Below, piece by piece: positions 44,713-56,114 of a DNA stretch of 64,000 nucleotides. The stretch is from Flammula alnicola (taxonomy: Eukaryota; Basidiomycota; Agaricomycetes; Agaricales; Strophariaceae). The notes below the pieces were generated by a model. That model did no database searches. It was not told the origin of the DNA and saw only the letters and a program-made list of their open reading frames with translations. The stretch spans positions 62,001 through 126,000 of the forward strand of contig JADNRV010000113.1 in the NCBI GenBank assembly GCA_015499995.1, in the 5' to 3' direction. Both the position numbers and the translations under genes were made by a program. Numbering within the stretch: position 1 is the stretch's first letter; each line of letters opens with the position of its first letter.

Positions 44713-45020
44713 TCGTAGAGGTTGCTTATATGCAGATCCCTGGTTTGCGCTTTCGTGTTGGACAAATAGAATTAAGATACCCTTCCTTCCGATACCCGAG
44801 TTTCGAGTTTCCCAGGCCCAAACCGTTTCTTCGCGATAGGTCCTCAGACCCACTCCATACACGACACAAACCCAAAACGTGAAATAGAAACCCGCATGAA
44901 TAAGTAATACACACAACAAACATGAAGAAATCCAAAACGAGTATGTACATAACTACATGGAACACAACTACAACACGACCACAGTGCAATGCAATCGACA
45001 CCGTCAACGTCAGTAGCACC
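44713..45020. other. Shared 3' flank of MIC12 and BRO1
   Basis: The two genes converge here, and the stretch should contain both transcript ends. No terminator can be defined. Confidence 0.4.
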
Positions 45021-48000
45021 CTAACGTCCATATCCTTGCTGTGTATACCCTCCAGGGCATACGAAGCAGCTGGCGGCGGGGTCTGATAGCTCGGGGTCTG
45101 ATAGCTCGCGTATTGCGGTTGCTGGCCAGGCGGAGGCGGGGGGGAGGGAATCCTTGCTGCTGCTGTCCCTGTCCCTGTCCCTGCGGCGGATACCCAAGGT
45201 ATTGCTGCTGTTGTTGCGGAGGAGGCAAGGCCCACCGTACTGGTTTTGCTGCGGTGGTTGTTGCTGCTGCTGCTGAGCATAGTATCCACCACCACCATAC
45301 CCACTATCATGTGCTTGGGTGTAGAAGAGGATGTTGCGGTGGTGCACTGGAAGGATGGACAGGATTGAACAGCCCAAGAGTCGCATACGGATCCACAGGC
45401 GCGCTCGCAGAAGACGAGTATGACGACGAATGTGTGGGCGGGCGTGATGGAGGCGGCGGCGGGAAGAACGACGACGGATGCTGTTGGGGCTGTTGTCGTT
45501 GCTGTGGCTGCTGCTGCATCGACGGCGGCAGCGGAGGTGAGAAGACGTATACTGAGATGGCGCAGCAGCATATGGCTGGTACGAATAGTGCGATGGTGGC
45601 TGTTGTGTCGGAGGCGGGGCGGAGGGGCGCTGGAATACGGAGACGGCTGCTGCTGCTGCTGCTGCTGGCCAGCTCCATAGACACAGACCCGTTCCGATAA
45701 TGCGGGCTGGAAGGAGGCCGAGGGAGTTGTTGCTCTGCCACGGTTGTGGCTGCGACGACTGCTGCTGCTGCTGCTGGGGCGGAGAGCTGGGCGGATCCCT
45801 CAGGTTCATGGAAGAAAATGCACCATCGAGGGTAGATCTCGAATGTGGGGGAGGAGGCAAAGGCGGCTTGCGGCCAGTGGAGGCGGAGGTGACGTGGCAG
45901 CCGACAGCCTCTTCTCGGTCTCGAGTTTCGCCACCAATGCTTCTCGCTCGACGCTCCGCTCCGATACGAACGAACGCACATGTGTCGAAGAGAAGATGTA
46001 AGCTCTGTCAACTCAGTATAAAATTGGAGCCCTTTCCTAACGCCGAAAGAAGAAAAAGTTGTCAGAATAATGTTTCCAAGCGCATATATCCAGCAAAACT
46101 CAACGTACGCCAACCCATCTCGGACCTCCATATACCCATCTCGCGCCCTCGAGAACCTCCTAACCGTATCCTTCTTCCTCTTCTCCCTTTCTTCCCACTT
46201 CCGCGCTCCGGCACCACGCCCAGCAAGGTCTTTCAGTCCTTTCCAGAGGGTCGTGAGTTCCTGCAGAGCCACCTCCTGGTGGTGCACAGTTGATGTCAGA
46301 CGTTGCTGGTATGGACGGAATTTCTCGAGCTCAGCAGCGAAGAGGGTGGGCTCGGCACCGTGTTACGGCGGTTCAACAGCAGGAGATGAGAGACATCATC
46401 GCTTTGGATCTATGGGTGGAAGAATTAGATTAGCATCGACGACTTGGGCTTATACAACGCAAGGGGGAAAACGAACCTTGTCCTTGAGATCCTTCAACAC
46501 CTCGTTCCGTTCCCTTGAAATCATGCTCAGTCTCTTCAACCTCTCCTCAATCTCATCGACGTATCCCTTGATCTTCTGCCTCTCCTGTGCATCGTCGCCC
46601 TCATTATCCACGTCCAACTCCAACAAATTAGCAGGCTTGGACCCCCCACGCTCCGTGAAGAGCTGCTCCACCTGCGGCCCCAACAAGATCTGAATGTCGC
46701 CCCTAACGGAATCCCACAGCGCCGTCACCTGCTGGTCAGACGCCGCCGCCGCTCCAGGGCCGTGAAATGCGACTTGAGATCCTGCCTAAGCTTCTTAGTC
46801 AGCGTCGCACTGGGTGCCTGGGCCCACAGGTGCTCGTATTTGACGCGCATCGTCTCGCACTCCCGCGATTCCTGATCGAGGTCCCGAGAGACGCCTTCGA
46901 GGTCGCGCTGCACGTTGCTCTTGAGGTTATTTAGAGCCCGCATGAGCCATCAACGCCATCGCGGTCCTCGACGAGCGCAATGTCTTCCTTCCAGCGGCGG
47001 ACCTCCATTGGCACCTCCTCGCCGCCAGCACTTCGCCCTCCACCATGGCCTTGTACCGCACCAGCCCTTCCTTGACGCCCAGGCCGTCCAGGGCACTCCT
47101 CGCTTCACCTTCTGCCCCTTCGGCCTTCTCCACTTCCCACGCACGAGTTTGGCCTTTTCTCGGAATACACACTGGCGCTCTCATGTACACTGAGGGGCAC
47201 AAGCCGGATGAAGAAGTCCTGCCCGATCGTCTTCTGCACGTCCGGCGCGCCGTACACGTCGTGTATATGGATCGGCGTCGCCACGACCGTCTTCTCAATG
47301 ACAGGCAAACCCTCGAACGCCGGCAACACGGCATTGTAGATGAGGTCGTTCTCGCGCATCGCCTCGTTCTTCTTGTCGGTGCAGATGACGAGGTGCGCTT
47401 TGGTGCGCTCTTGAATAGCGCTGCCGGCGTCTGCGGGCAGATTCGGAGACATGTTGGAGACGAACATAGAGGCAAAGCTGCTTGCGGAACGGTTGGCTTC
47501 CTTTACTAGGGATTCGGCTTGGATGAATCGGACGAGGGCGTCTCCGTGCTTGCTGGCGGCATTATCTGCGAGACCACGGTAATATTGTGCGAGTGAAGAG
47601 AAATATTTCGCTTTAATCTGGTAATAGAAGTCAGAGTCGTTGTCTATATCAAAGTAGGTAAATACCTGTATAATAGTAACCCAGTTTCGATCAAATATGC
47701 CTTTACCCATGAAATCCTTCACTTCTTCAGTCAATGACGTATACATTGCGGCTGCCTGTGATGCGATCTTGGAAACCAGAGTGTTACTCTTCTTCTCGTC
47801 TGTGCATTTCTCAAAAAAGACCTCAGTCGCCTGAGCTAGGATAATGTTGATGAGGAATTTGACGACTTCACGGCTGAGGTCTGTCGATGGGGCGTGGAGG
47901 AAATTCTCGTTGATATACGTCAGCATTCCGGCGCAAGTTCTAAAGTAGTAGAACGCGCGTTTCAGGCCTTCGGGATCCGACCGACTCTGGGACGCAGCTA

Positions 48001-48427
48001 TAGCCGAGTGCGTAACGGCAATCTGGAAAAGCACGGATGCCTTCTCGTATGCAATGGAGGTCTGCGTGATCAGCTTGTTCGTGAACGCGTCGCGCCAGGG
48101 AAAGTTGACTCGGATTTCCGAGAACCGCAGTTCTAGAAGCTCTAATTGGCCAAAGTACTTGTATAGCAGATCGCGGGCTATCCAAGCCCAAGGGTGTCAG
48201 TGATCACTTGGCTATACAAGATCTTGGTAAGATAATCTTACCTGTAATATCGCTCCCGGCGCCTCGGACGGCGTCCTGACGACACCGCTGCAACAGCGCA
48301 CATTCAGCAGCATAGTTTTCTGGCTCTCTCCGTACGACTGCGCGATTAGATTGCGTATGGGCGTCGTCCAATCCACTTCCTCCGTTGTCTTCTTTGGAAT
48401 CGATATCATGGGTGATTGGTGTGCCAT
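45021..48427 (-). CDS. BRO1: BRO1-domain protein (vacuolar sorting BRO1/ALIX type) with several frame breaks
   Basis: Endosomal sorting factor that binds ESCRT-III and recruits deubiquitination. Start MAHQSPMISIPKKTTEEVDW at 48427. The BRO1 domain continues DLLYKYFGQLELLELRFSEI, RAFYYFRTCAGMLTYINENF, SLTEEVKDFMGKGIFDRNW, IKAKYFSSLAQYYRGLADNA and DVYGAPDVQKTIGQDFFIRL. A V-domain coiled region follows (LTTLWKGLKDLAGRGAGARK, DEIEERLKRLSMISRERNEV), then a Pro/Gln-rich tail with poly-Q runs to GGYTQQGYGR at 45021. BRO1 is preferred over its paralogue Rim20/PalA from the MISIPxKxTEEVDW opening, not certainly. The frame is broken about eight times (near 48322, 47160, 47137, 47020, 46946, 46755 and in the tail), always by one missing base, mostly in G/C runs. 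The 930 bp in the middle are intact. Confidence 0.75.
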
Positions 48428-48699
48428 CGGTGCTCCAACGGCGGTTTCGGGGTTCAATAGCCTTCTAGCAAGAGTATAGTAGTGAGAAGGTCGTCCCTAG
48501 GGCCTACTGCGCAGTGGTAGAAGTACACAGCCCTGTGTTGTGGACCGCAGTACTGGGTCGTGCTTGACAGTGACAAGGATCCGTTGTAAAGGTTCCACCA
48601 TTTCGGGGTGCTTACCATCATCCCCAGAGCCAAACAATGTGCTCACGGTTGCTCCCGTCATGCTCTGGCGGCCAATCTCAGTCCTAAACGTCCAACGAA
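48428..48699. promoter_or_regulatory. Divergent promoter region of BRO1 and MIC10
   Basis: 272 bp separate the start codons of BRO1 (-) and MIC10 (+). Both promoters must lie here. No specific sites recognised. Confidence 0.5.
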
Positions 48700-49200
48700 A
48701 TGTCCGCCGCCCAAAAGCCTGTACCCAGCGAGGATATCCTTGGTCAAAAGGTGAGCTTATTACACGCTCTCATATCAAAATTTGTCTAATTATCAGTGCA
48801 GTATGATCGGTGTTGTATGTCTCGTGTCATCTTCTATGTTCTGTTCAGTTGACGAGAAATTCTCATAGTGGCGGACCTCCTGGTGAAAGCGTGAGTTTAC
48901 ACCTTCTATTACATATATGCATATACTGATGTTTATTGCAGAGGAATTGGTTTTGGCGCGGGCGTCGTTGCATCCGTAATCCTCTTCCGCCGTCCGTATC
49001 TCTCAAACCAAGTTTCAGAGAACCCAACCTCATCTCCATTTTTCATTGCAGGACGGACATGGCCTATCGCACTATCTACAGGTTTCGGTGCAGGAGCAGC
49101 ATGGGCCGACTGCGACCGTTCCTTCAATCCCGCCAGGATTCCAGGTACACGCATCATCCCTCAGTCAGAAGCACCACCGAGTAAAGAGACTACAGCCTAG
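48700..49200 (+). CDS. MIC10: MICOS complex subunit MIC10
   Basis: Core MICOS subunit that bends the inner membrane at crista junctions. Five small exons (48700-48750, 48802-48814, 48869-48890, 48942-48991, 49052-49200) give 94 residues without a frame problem. It begins MSAAQKPVPSEDILGQKYDR. The first membrane span holds the glycine-rich motif GIGFGAGVVASVILF and the second PIALSTGFGAGAAWADCDRS, the paired GxGxG-type motifs that define Mic10, with a positively charged loop (RRRTW) between. The C-terminus (FNPARIPGTRII and on) is longer than in yeast. The second exon is only 13 bp. It is divergent from BRO1. Confidence 0.9.
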
Positions 49201-50013
49201 AGGAGTCGGAGAAGGGTTCTGGCTGGGACGCTGAAGGCTTGCTTATTCATGGCACTATATATTCCGTGATAGATAAGTCGCACTTTTTGTTAAAACGCGC
49301 CTCGGCAACATAGATTTTCCATTTATCCTACACACAACGCTGCCGTTGTGTCCATGTCCATGTCCATCTCCTGCCCCCGTGAGATCATTCCGCGTGTTTG
49401 TTCGCGTCTTTTTTCTCCTCGTCCAGGAGCCTTATGCTGCTGTTTTCGGTGTCCAGAGCCCTTGGTAGTCTTCGTTGTTCCTCTCCGAGGTAGAGCCGTT
49501 TGTAGAGAACAACTGTTCGAATAAAACAAGATTTTCATCAGCGCGGCACGGTTTACGGAAGTAAAAGATATTGACATGAGGAAGCTACCAATATAGGTAG
49601 AGAAACAATTATCATGCGTATTCGACGAGCTTCGAGCGAGAGTTTCGGCGGCTTAGCCATTGTGGTAGGCAAACCCAAGTGAAAAGATCGTGATGGTCCT
49701 GGGTGAACAGTTCAGTGATCCAAAAGTCACAGGCTCAGAGTCGACTTGCCCGACTTACACCACACAACTTTCGCACTCATAAAATCATCAAAACAATAAA
49801 AGGAATCGTACATCCCTAGAATAAATTTCCAGCCACGTATGTAATATACAGAAATGAATTTAGAACCATGCCCATATATAAAACACGAATTAAAAAACAA
49901 ACGGCAGTAGACGACGACGGCAGTACACAACACAAAAAGCTAAGTAAATAACAGAAAGAAATACTACGGCAAGCACCAAGAAGCAAGAAGCAAGAAGCCC
50001 GCATCTCTCAAGC
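49201..50013. other. Intergenic between convergent genes
   Basis: MIC10 and SPT5 converge here. The stretch is AT-rich at its right half with AGAAGCA repeats at 49978-49998. No gene recognised. Confidence 0.45.
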
Positions 50014-53000
50014 TCAAGAGACGACCCCAGTCTCCTCATGCAACGAAACCACCCGATTCATAAGCACGTTATCGATATCCGCCGGATTCGCTTTACTCGA
50101 AACGACGACCTTCTTATCGTCCTCCTCCGGTTTCTCTCGCACCACCAGCGCGCGCCCTTTTTGCTTCCCAGCCAACACCAGCACCTCTTCGCCGCTATAC
50201 GTAGGACGCTGCGGCATGATATACCGAGCAACGATACTCCTCTCCTCGCCGCTATCGAATTGCACGCGCGCAGTCTGCTCGAACGCCCCCGGATTTTCCT
50301 GAGCGGCCACGAGTCGGCCGGTCTTGTCTTCATACTCTCCTTCGAGATATTGAGACGCTTTTGTTCCTTGGATGACAACCTTGACGCGGGTCAGGTAGTT
50401 GGCCAATGCATTGTCGAATAACCAATTTTCGTCCAGCTCTGGAAAAAGCGTAAACAACAGAGGTCAGTAACATGGAACGAGCCATGGGTAAAGAGAATCT
50501 TACCGTCTTCAACATCTGGAAGATGGTTATAGACATCATTCATAACTCCAGGAGTAGCGATATCCGTAGCGGCACTCCAAACACCGGCGGGTGTACGACC
50601 ATTGACAGCTGGCGTTAACGCAGAATAGGCAGGTGTTTGACCTATGTGTACTCCAGGAGTGGCAGCAGCGGCAGGTGTAGGAGCGCTCTGTTCAAAACAA
50701 AGTTCATATCAGTTATCAAAAGCAATAAGGCTGAACATTAAAAAAGAATACGAACCCAACTTGTCTGTAAATCCCACGAATTCGTCGTCTGCCTCGGCGG
50801 ACTAGCCCACGAATTCCCAGCTGGTCTCCCAGGACTGGCCCATTCTTCCGCCGGCGCACCCCAACCTGAAGTACTCGTAGCCGCCGCCCGCGCAGGCGTC
50901 TGCCACCCACCCGCATTCCGTCCAGGAGTAGCCCCACCCCACCCTGTACCCGGCACTGCACCCGCATTGGCCCCAGTAGCATACGGATTCGGCGTCCTCG
51001 AGCCCACATTCCACGCCGGTGTGCGTCCGCCGTCCGCATATGGGTTGGGTGTCCGCGACGAAGCATTCCACGCGGGCGTCCGCGCGTCCGCGTAAGGATT
51101 GGGTGTACGAGACGCTGCGTTCCAAGCTGGTGTCCGCGAATCTCCTCCGTATGGGTTGGGCGTTTTGCCCGCGATGTTGTACGGTGTCCGACCGCCACTG
51201 TTGACTTGACCACCGAATCCAGCCCCTCCTGTATGATATGGGTTGCTGTTTCCGCCTCCTGACCGTGGTCCACCGCCAGGCTTGTCTAGTGGTTCCAGTT
51301 TACCATCGGGCCTGACAATCAAAGACACTGAGCAATGAAGCAGAAATTCCAAAACATGAAAACCACTCACAATCGTCGGTACAGCTTTTCCTTGTCTACC
51401 ATGATGATCTTGTTACCCGTTCGAAGTTCCACACGTGCAATGGCTCCATTGGTGTCCTTGATGGTGCCGACGTATCCTTTGTGAGGACCTTTGATCACTG
51501 TAACAGTAGTTCCGATGTGGCGATCTCGAGGTCCACGACCCATATTTCCCGATCCGACCATACCTCCCGTGGGTGCGACCAACGCAGGATTCATTTTCGA
51601 CAAGTCAGCGCCAATCTTGATCACGTTGCTCTTGGGTGCTAGAGACGCAAGAGAGCGAGCCCGTGTGACGAAGACGCCGCTGTTCTCGGCGATATCTCGG
51701 TTGTGCAGGAAGGCGAAGAAAGATTGGTGGGTATGTAGTACACGACCTTTGCGACCCTGTATTTTTGTTAAGCAAGGATACGGGCGCAAATTTTAAGAAA
51801 CTACTCACTTCGCCGTCGATCTCTTTCACATTGTCGTTCACGCGCAGCTCATGACCTTCAGAGTCCGTGGCGATGGCTTTGGCAGAATCTCGACGCATTG
51901 AAATTTGATGAGGCAGAACGAGGCGGACTTGACCATTTTGATCAAGGACCCGGAAAGAATCTCGTTCCGTCTTGAAGATTACACCAACGGTTTGGGCACT
52001 GAACACTCGTCAGAAATAATGCGCAACCATAAAAATATACAACATACTCAAGTTGTACCAGATCATAAAGTTCGTAGTTTCCGACAATATTCGAACCTGA
52101 GCCAACTTCTGCGGCTTCTCGCAAGTCTTTAGAGAATACAGAGATCTATTGATAAGATCAGTAAGCATAGCGTCTGTCGTAGTTGGGAAGAACTCGCCTC
52201 CTGCATCGACATGTCTGATACAAACGTGACCACATTGTCGGAGACTGACACCACCAAACCCGTTTCGTCGGCGTTCTGACCAGCCATGACTTTGACGTGA
52301 TCACCAGGCTTGAAGCGTTTCCGCACGCTGCGAGCTGGCATCTCCATTTTCTGCCCATCAAGGTCCAAACCTTGGGCGGTGATCGTCACCACGTCGCCAG
52401 CGATCTCGTCTAAAACACCATGCACACCAGCCTGTTCGCCTTCGAAGACCTCGATGTGATCTCCGGGCTGAAGAACGGCAATAGCAGCTTTTCTCGATGC
52501 CTCAGCGATGACAGAGAGATTGACCACGTTGTCGTCGCCGCCATCCTGTCTCCGCGTGAACTGAGTAATCTCGTCAAGCGTCGGATTCACGTCCTCCGTA
52601 ATCAGTGCACTCGACTTGAAGTCCTTCTCTAAAAAGCCTTCCTTGTAGGTCTCGTTCTGGAAAACATAGGCCTGGTTTCGCTTGGTGACGTTTTTGCGTC
52701 CATAGACCTTGATAATTTCCTCGAAGTTGAATAGCCGTTGTGGCGGTCGAACGGAGCCCGCTCCGAGGGCAGCTTTCTTCCTTTTTTTACTAGAAGGGTC
52801 GAGGGAGCCGTCGTCGCGTGGGTTCATGTCAATGCGCGGTACGAGCCTCAGGCCAACATCTTCTCCAGTGTCCGTAAGGTCCACCACTTGAGCCAGGTCT
52901 CCTGCGTATTTTCCGCGGCGTATCCGAACCCAAGTACCTGGTGTCAAGGTTGTTTCTTGTCTTCTTATTTGTAGCAGACTCGCCATTTCTTCAATGGGCA

Positions 53001-53957
53001 CGAGCTGAATGCCACGACTCGGGTAAACGCCGACGAGACCGATACACGCCTGTTGAACTTGTTTTGCACTGCGAGCTTCAACGTAGATCATGCCGGGTAA
53101 CGAGTCACGCTGGAATGCCGACATGATATTGAGTGGCCGAGCGCTGTATTCCACGTCGATAGCCTTTCGCATAAGACTGAAAACGATGTCGCGTTCGCGG
53201 CCAGGCTAAGACTGAATTGAGGAGAAGTTCGAAAAGTGCAAACAAAAGACATACCTTCACACGGACTTGCCAAAGACTAGCATCGTGCACCGATGGCATT
53301 AGAAGACGCTGAGGGATTTCATTCATGTCGCCTGTGTATGGTGCTGCTCGATCTTTGTGCCGACGAGCGACAGCTTTTGCAATCTCTTCAGGACTTCGGC
53401 TATCTTCCTCCTCGAAATGTCTCGAGCTATCCAGGAGAGCATGGTTCCTTCTGGTCATATCGTCGTCCACGTCATCAGCATTGGTGATAAAAGCATCTGC
53501 ATCATCAAGGTGAATTCGACACTGCAGATAATATTATGACAACGCAGGTGCATACCTGCTCCATATTCCTCTTCTTCCTCATCTTCATCGTCCTCGTCAC
53601 TGACTTCGGCTTCGATATCGAGGAAACGACTCAGGCCAGAGCGCTTATGACGATGCTAAAGGCAAAGTATTATTGGCTTGAGTACAGCAAATAAGGCAAA
53701 GACCCACGTACCTTCGCGCGTTTCTTCCCTTTTCTCCCCGGAGCTTCGTCTTCGTCTTCTTCGTCTTCTTCGTCATCATCCTCGTCCTCTTCCTCCTCTT
53801 CCTCCTCGTCATCTCTCCCAGCTCTTTCTGTCGACTTGCTTTTCTTTGGTATGTCCTCCGCCATTTCCTCGTCACCCTGCTCGTCCTCTTCGACTGCGGG
53901 TGCTAGACCTTCTTCCCCGTCGTTATGATACATATGCTGGTCCTCTTCGTCGGACAT
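50014..53957 (-). CDS. SPT5: Transcription elongation factor SPT5
   Basis: Nuclear elongation factor (DSIF subunit) that binds RNA polymerase II with Spt4. Start MSDEEDQHMYHNDGEEGLAP at 53957. About ten exons give roughly 1,180 residues with no frame break. The order is: an acidic N-terminus (poly E/D); the NGN domain (DIVFSLMRKAIDVEYSARPL, LPGMIYVEARSAKQVQQACI); several KOW domains (PGTWVRIRRGKYAGDLAQVV, LQPGDHIEVFEGEQAGVHGV, KPGDHVKVMAGQNADETGLV, VTVIKGPHKGYVGTIKD); and a Gly/Ser-rich CTR with three TPAWN and four TPNPY repeats, like the fission yeast TPAWNSGSK nonapeptide phosphorylated by Cdk9. A final KOW region follows (VKVVIQGTKASQYLEGEYED, VLVLAGKQKGRALVV). It is divergent from the F-box gene at 54194. 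Confidence 0.92.
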
Positions 53958-54193
53958 GATGGTGGTTGTGGTTCAAGAGTAGCGGTTTGACGGGCATCGC
54001 AGACTCGGACGTTTTGAGATTCTATTTGGTTTGGACAAACAACGTGACGGGCAACCCCGGGCCGTCCGACCATAGTGTCCTCTTTCTGTGACCACGACCT
54101 TCTGAGTTCTGACGCCTTGGCCTTCAAGTCCTTGCTGGTGAGTAGCGAAGAATATGCAGTGTGGTACAGTTAACAGAAAGGTTAAGACCTTTT
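53958..54193. promoter_or_regulatory. Divergent promoter region of SPT5 and an F-box gene
   Basis: 236 bp between two start codons on opposite strands. No TATA box is clear. It must carry the SPT5 promoter. Confidence 0.5.
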
Positions 54194-55921
54194 ATGTTAT
54201 TCCTGGACCTGCCGATCGAAATCCTCCCAGAAATCCTGGAATATGTCGTCAAACCTCAGCATTTAGCGAAGCTTTGCTTGGTTAACAAGACGTTTCGACC
54301 CTTTGCAACATCGCGGCTCTATGAGAAGATATATATTTACTCGTGGCATAGAGAAGGAAAATCCAAAGTAAACTACATTCCGTCGTTTCGATCTGCAAGA
54401 AATTCCTTGACTGATCGCCAAGTATTCAGGTCGTCAAACTCTTCAACACTCTTTCACGATATGTCTACTTAGCGAATCATTTGCGCAGACTCGGTTAGTC
54501 TCTGAATCGTCTCTATATCAATACTTCTGAGTCCTCGAAACACCCAGAAATCCGAGACTTCCCGAAGGCCGTCACCACAGTAGACAATGATATCCTCAAT
54601 CACGTCCTGCGTGGACTCAGGAATTGCACCAACTTAAAGTCATGCACCTGGACGCGAGATGGATCGCTCAACTCAGACATTTTCAAGGCTTTACAACAGT
54701 GTCCACATTTACGAGAACTGGAGTTCAATGGGCACAATGACGGCCACTATGATCCCCGGCTGCTCCTGGGCTTCACAAATCTCCAGCGCATATTAATTAT
54801 TATGCCCAGTCCAGCTGTGGTATCCCAGCTCAATCCGTGGTTGACCGTAACGGGGACTTCTCTGCGAAGTTTTACCCTAATATGTAAAGTATGTCCCGTG
54901 AATTCCCATTCGACCCAATCTGATTTCCCGACAGGGGTCAACCCTCATCACGGATGCTCTCCTAGATTCCCTAGCGCCGTACCTGGTAAACCTTGAACAC
55001 CTTCATCTAACGGGATGTCCAAAGGTGACTCACCATGGAGTGTGGGCCGTTGCATCCTCCAGCCTTAATGGACTTCGCTCTTTGGGCCTAGAAGGTGTTT
55101 CTCCCAAATTCGTAATATCTATCCCTAACTTCATATGATTACATCGGCTAACTGACGTCATTCTGTAGGACATGGCAACCCTTGCCAGCCGGTGTACATC
55201 CTCGGGTGCTTTGAACGGCCTTCGCTCTATCACGCTTACTGTGCATCAACAGCTACCCATCAAGGAATGGACCAAGAATGTTATCGACCTGCTCAGCTCT
55301 TCCCCGCTTGAACGATTCCAAATCTACTCTACAGGCGCATCCTTCGAGTCTCCTGTAACAGAGGATCTTTGGAGCAAGCTGGTTTTGACCCACGGAAAAC
55401 GCCTTATACGAATATCCGTACACCGGATGTTAATCAGTTTGGAAGCAATCTCGAACATATGCTCACAATGCACCAATCTCGAAGAACTGTTCGTCGTAAT
55501 GGAGTCCAGTTCATTTGTAAGCAACGACTGATACTTTCTCTTTCACTGCTCTAATGGCTAATAACATTTCAGGATAAACTGGCCGATTGTCTATCCCTCG
55601 CCAAGAAGCTGCGGACAGTACACATCAATTCTCCGATAGAAGCCTCTATGGATGTCTTCCCTTTTGTCCTCAGAGTAGATCAGGCATTGTCGATCATTCA
55701 ACGGTGCAATTCAACCCTCACTCAGTTCGGGTGCAACGCGAAAGTATGGCAGGTTGGTGCATCCTCTGTACAAATCCCTCTTCTGCTGATCTTCTATCCT
55801 GCATACATAGGTGGATCGACGCATTGTCAGAGATGAAGATGGTACATTGCGCGCCGAACGAATCTTGGCTCCGTATGGAAGTCCTGAAATACCTGAGCAG
55901 TTTACTGTTGTGCGAATTTAA
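54194..55921 (+). CDS. F-box/LRR protein
   Basis: Probable SCF ubiquitin-ligase adaptor. Start MLFLDLPIEILPEILEYVVK at 54194: the F-box is LDLPIEILPEILEYVVKPQH, then LAKLCLVNKTFRPFATSRLY. LRR-like units follow: VVKLFNTLSRYVYLANHLRR, LRNCTNLKSCTWTRDGSL, FKALQQCPHLRELEFNGHND, LVNLEHLHLTGCPKVTHHGV, SSLNGLRSLGLEGVS, SNICSQCTNLEELFVVMESS. The last exon ends PEIPEQFTVVRI at 55921. Six or so exons join by GT-AG introns. One short segment near 54430-54530 is hard to splice exactly. Substrate unknown. Confidence 0.75.
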
Positions 55922-56114
55922 GCCGTGTCAAGGAACTCGACCTCCACTTATTTCTTATCATTTCGATTTTGCTGGAACCGAGGTACTATGACTGACTATC
56001 TAATTTAATACCAGCCAGGTTGTATCACGTAGAAGATTAGCGAACCGAAATGCAGCTAGCGACCGTATTAATACTCGGCTGATTCGTCCCACTCAACAAC
56101 AACGCCGAGGCCTT

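Noticed and set aside
45021..48427. BRO1 as a plain pseudogene
   Set aside because: The breaks are single missing bases, mostly in short runs, with perfect reading on both sides and a long intact middle; error seems likelier, so it is annotated as CDS with a warning.
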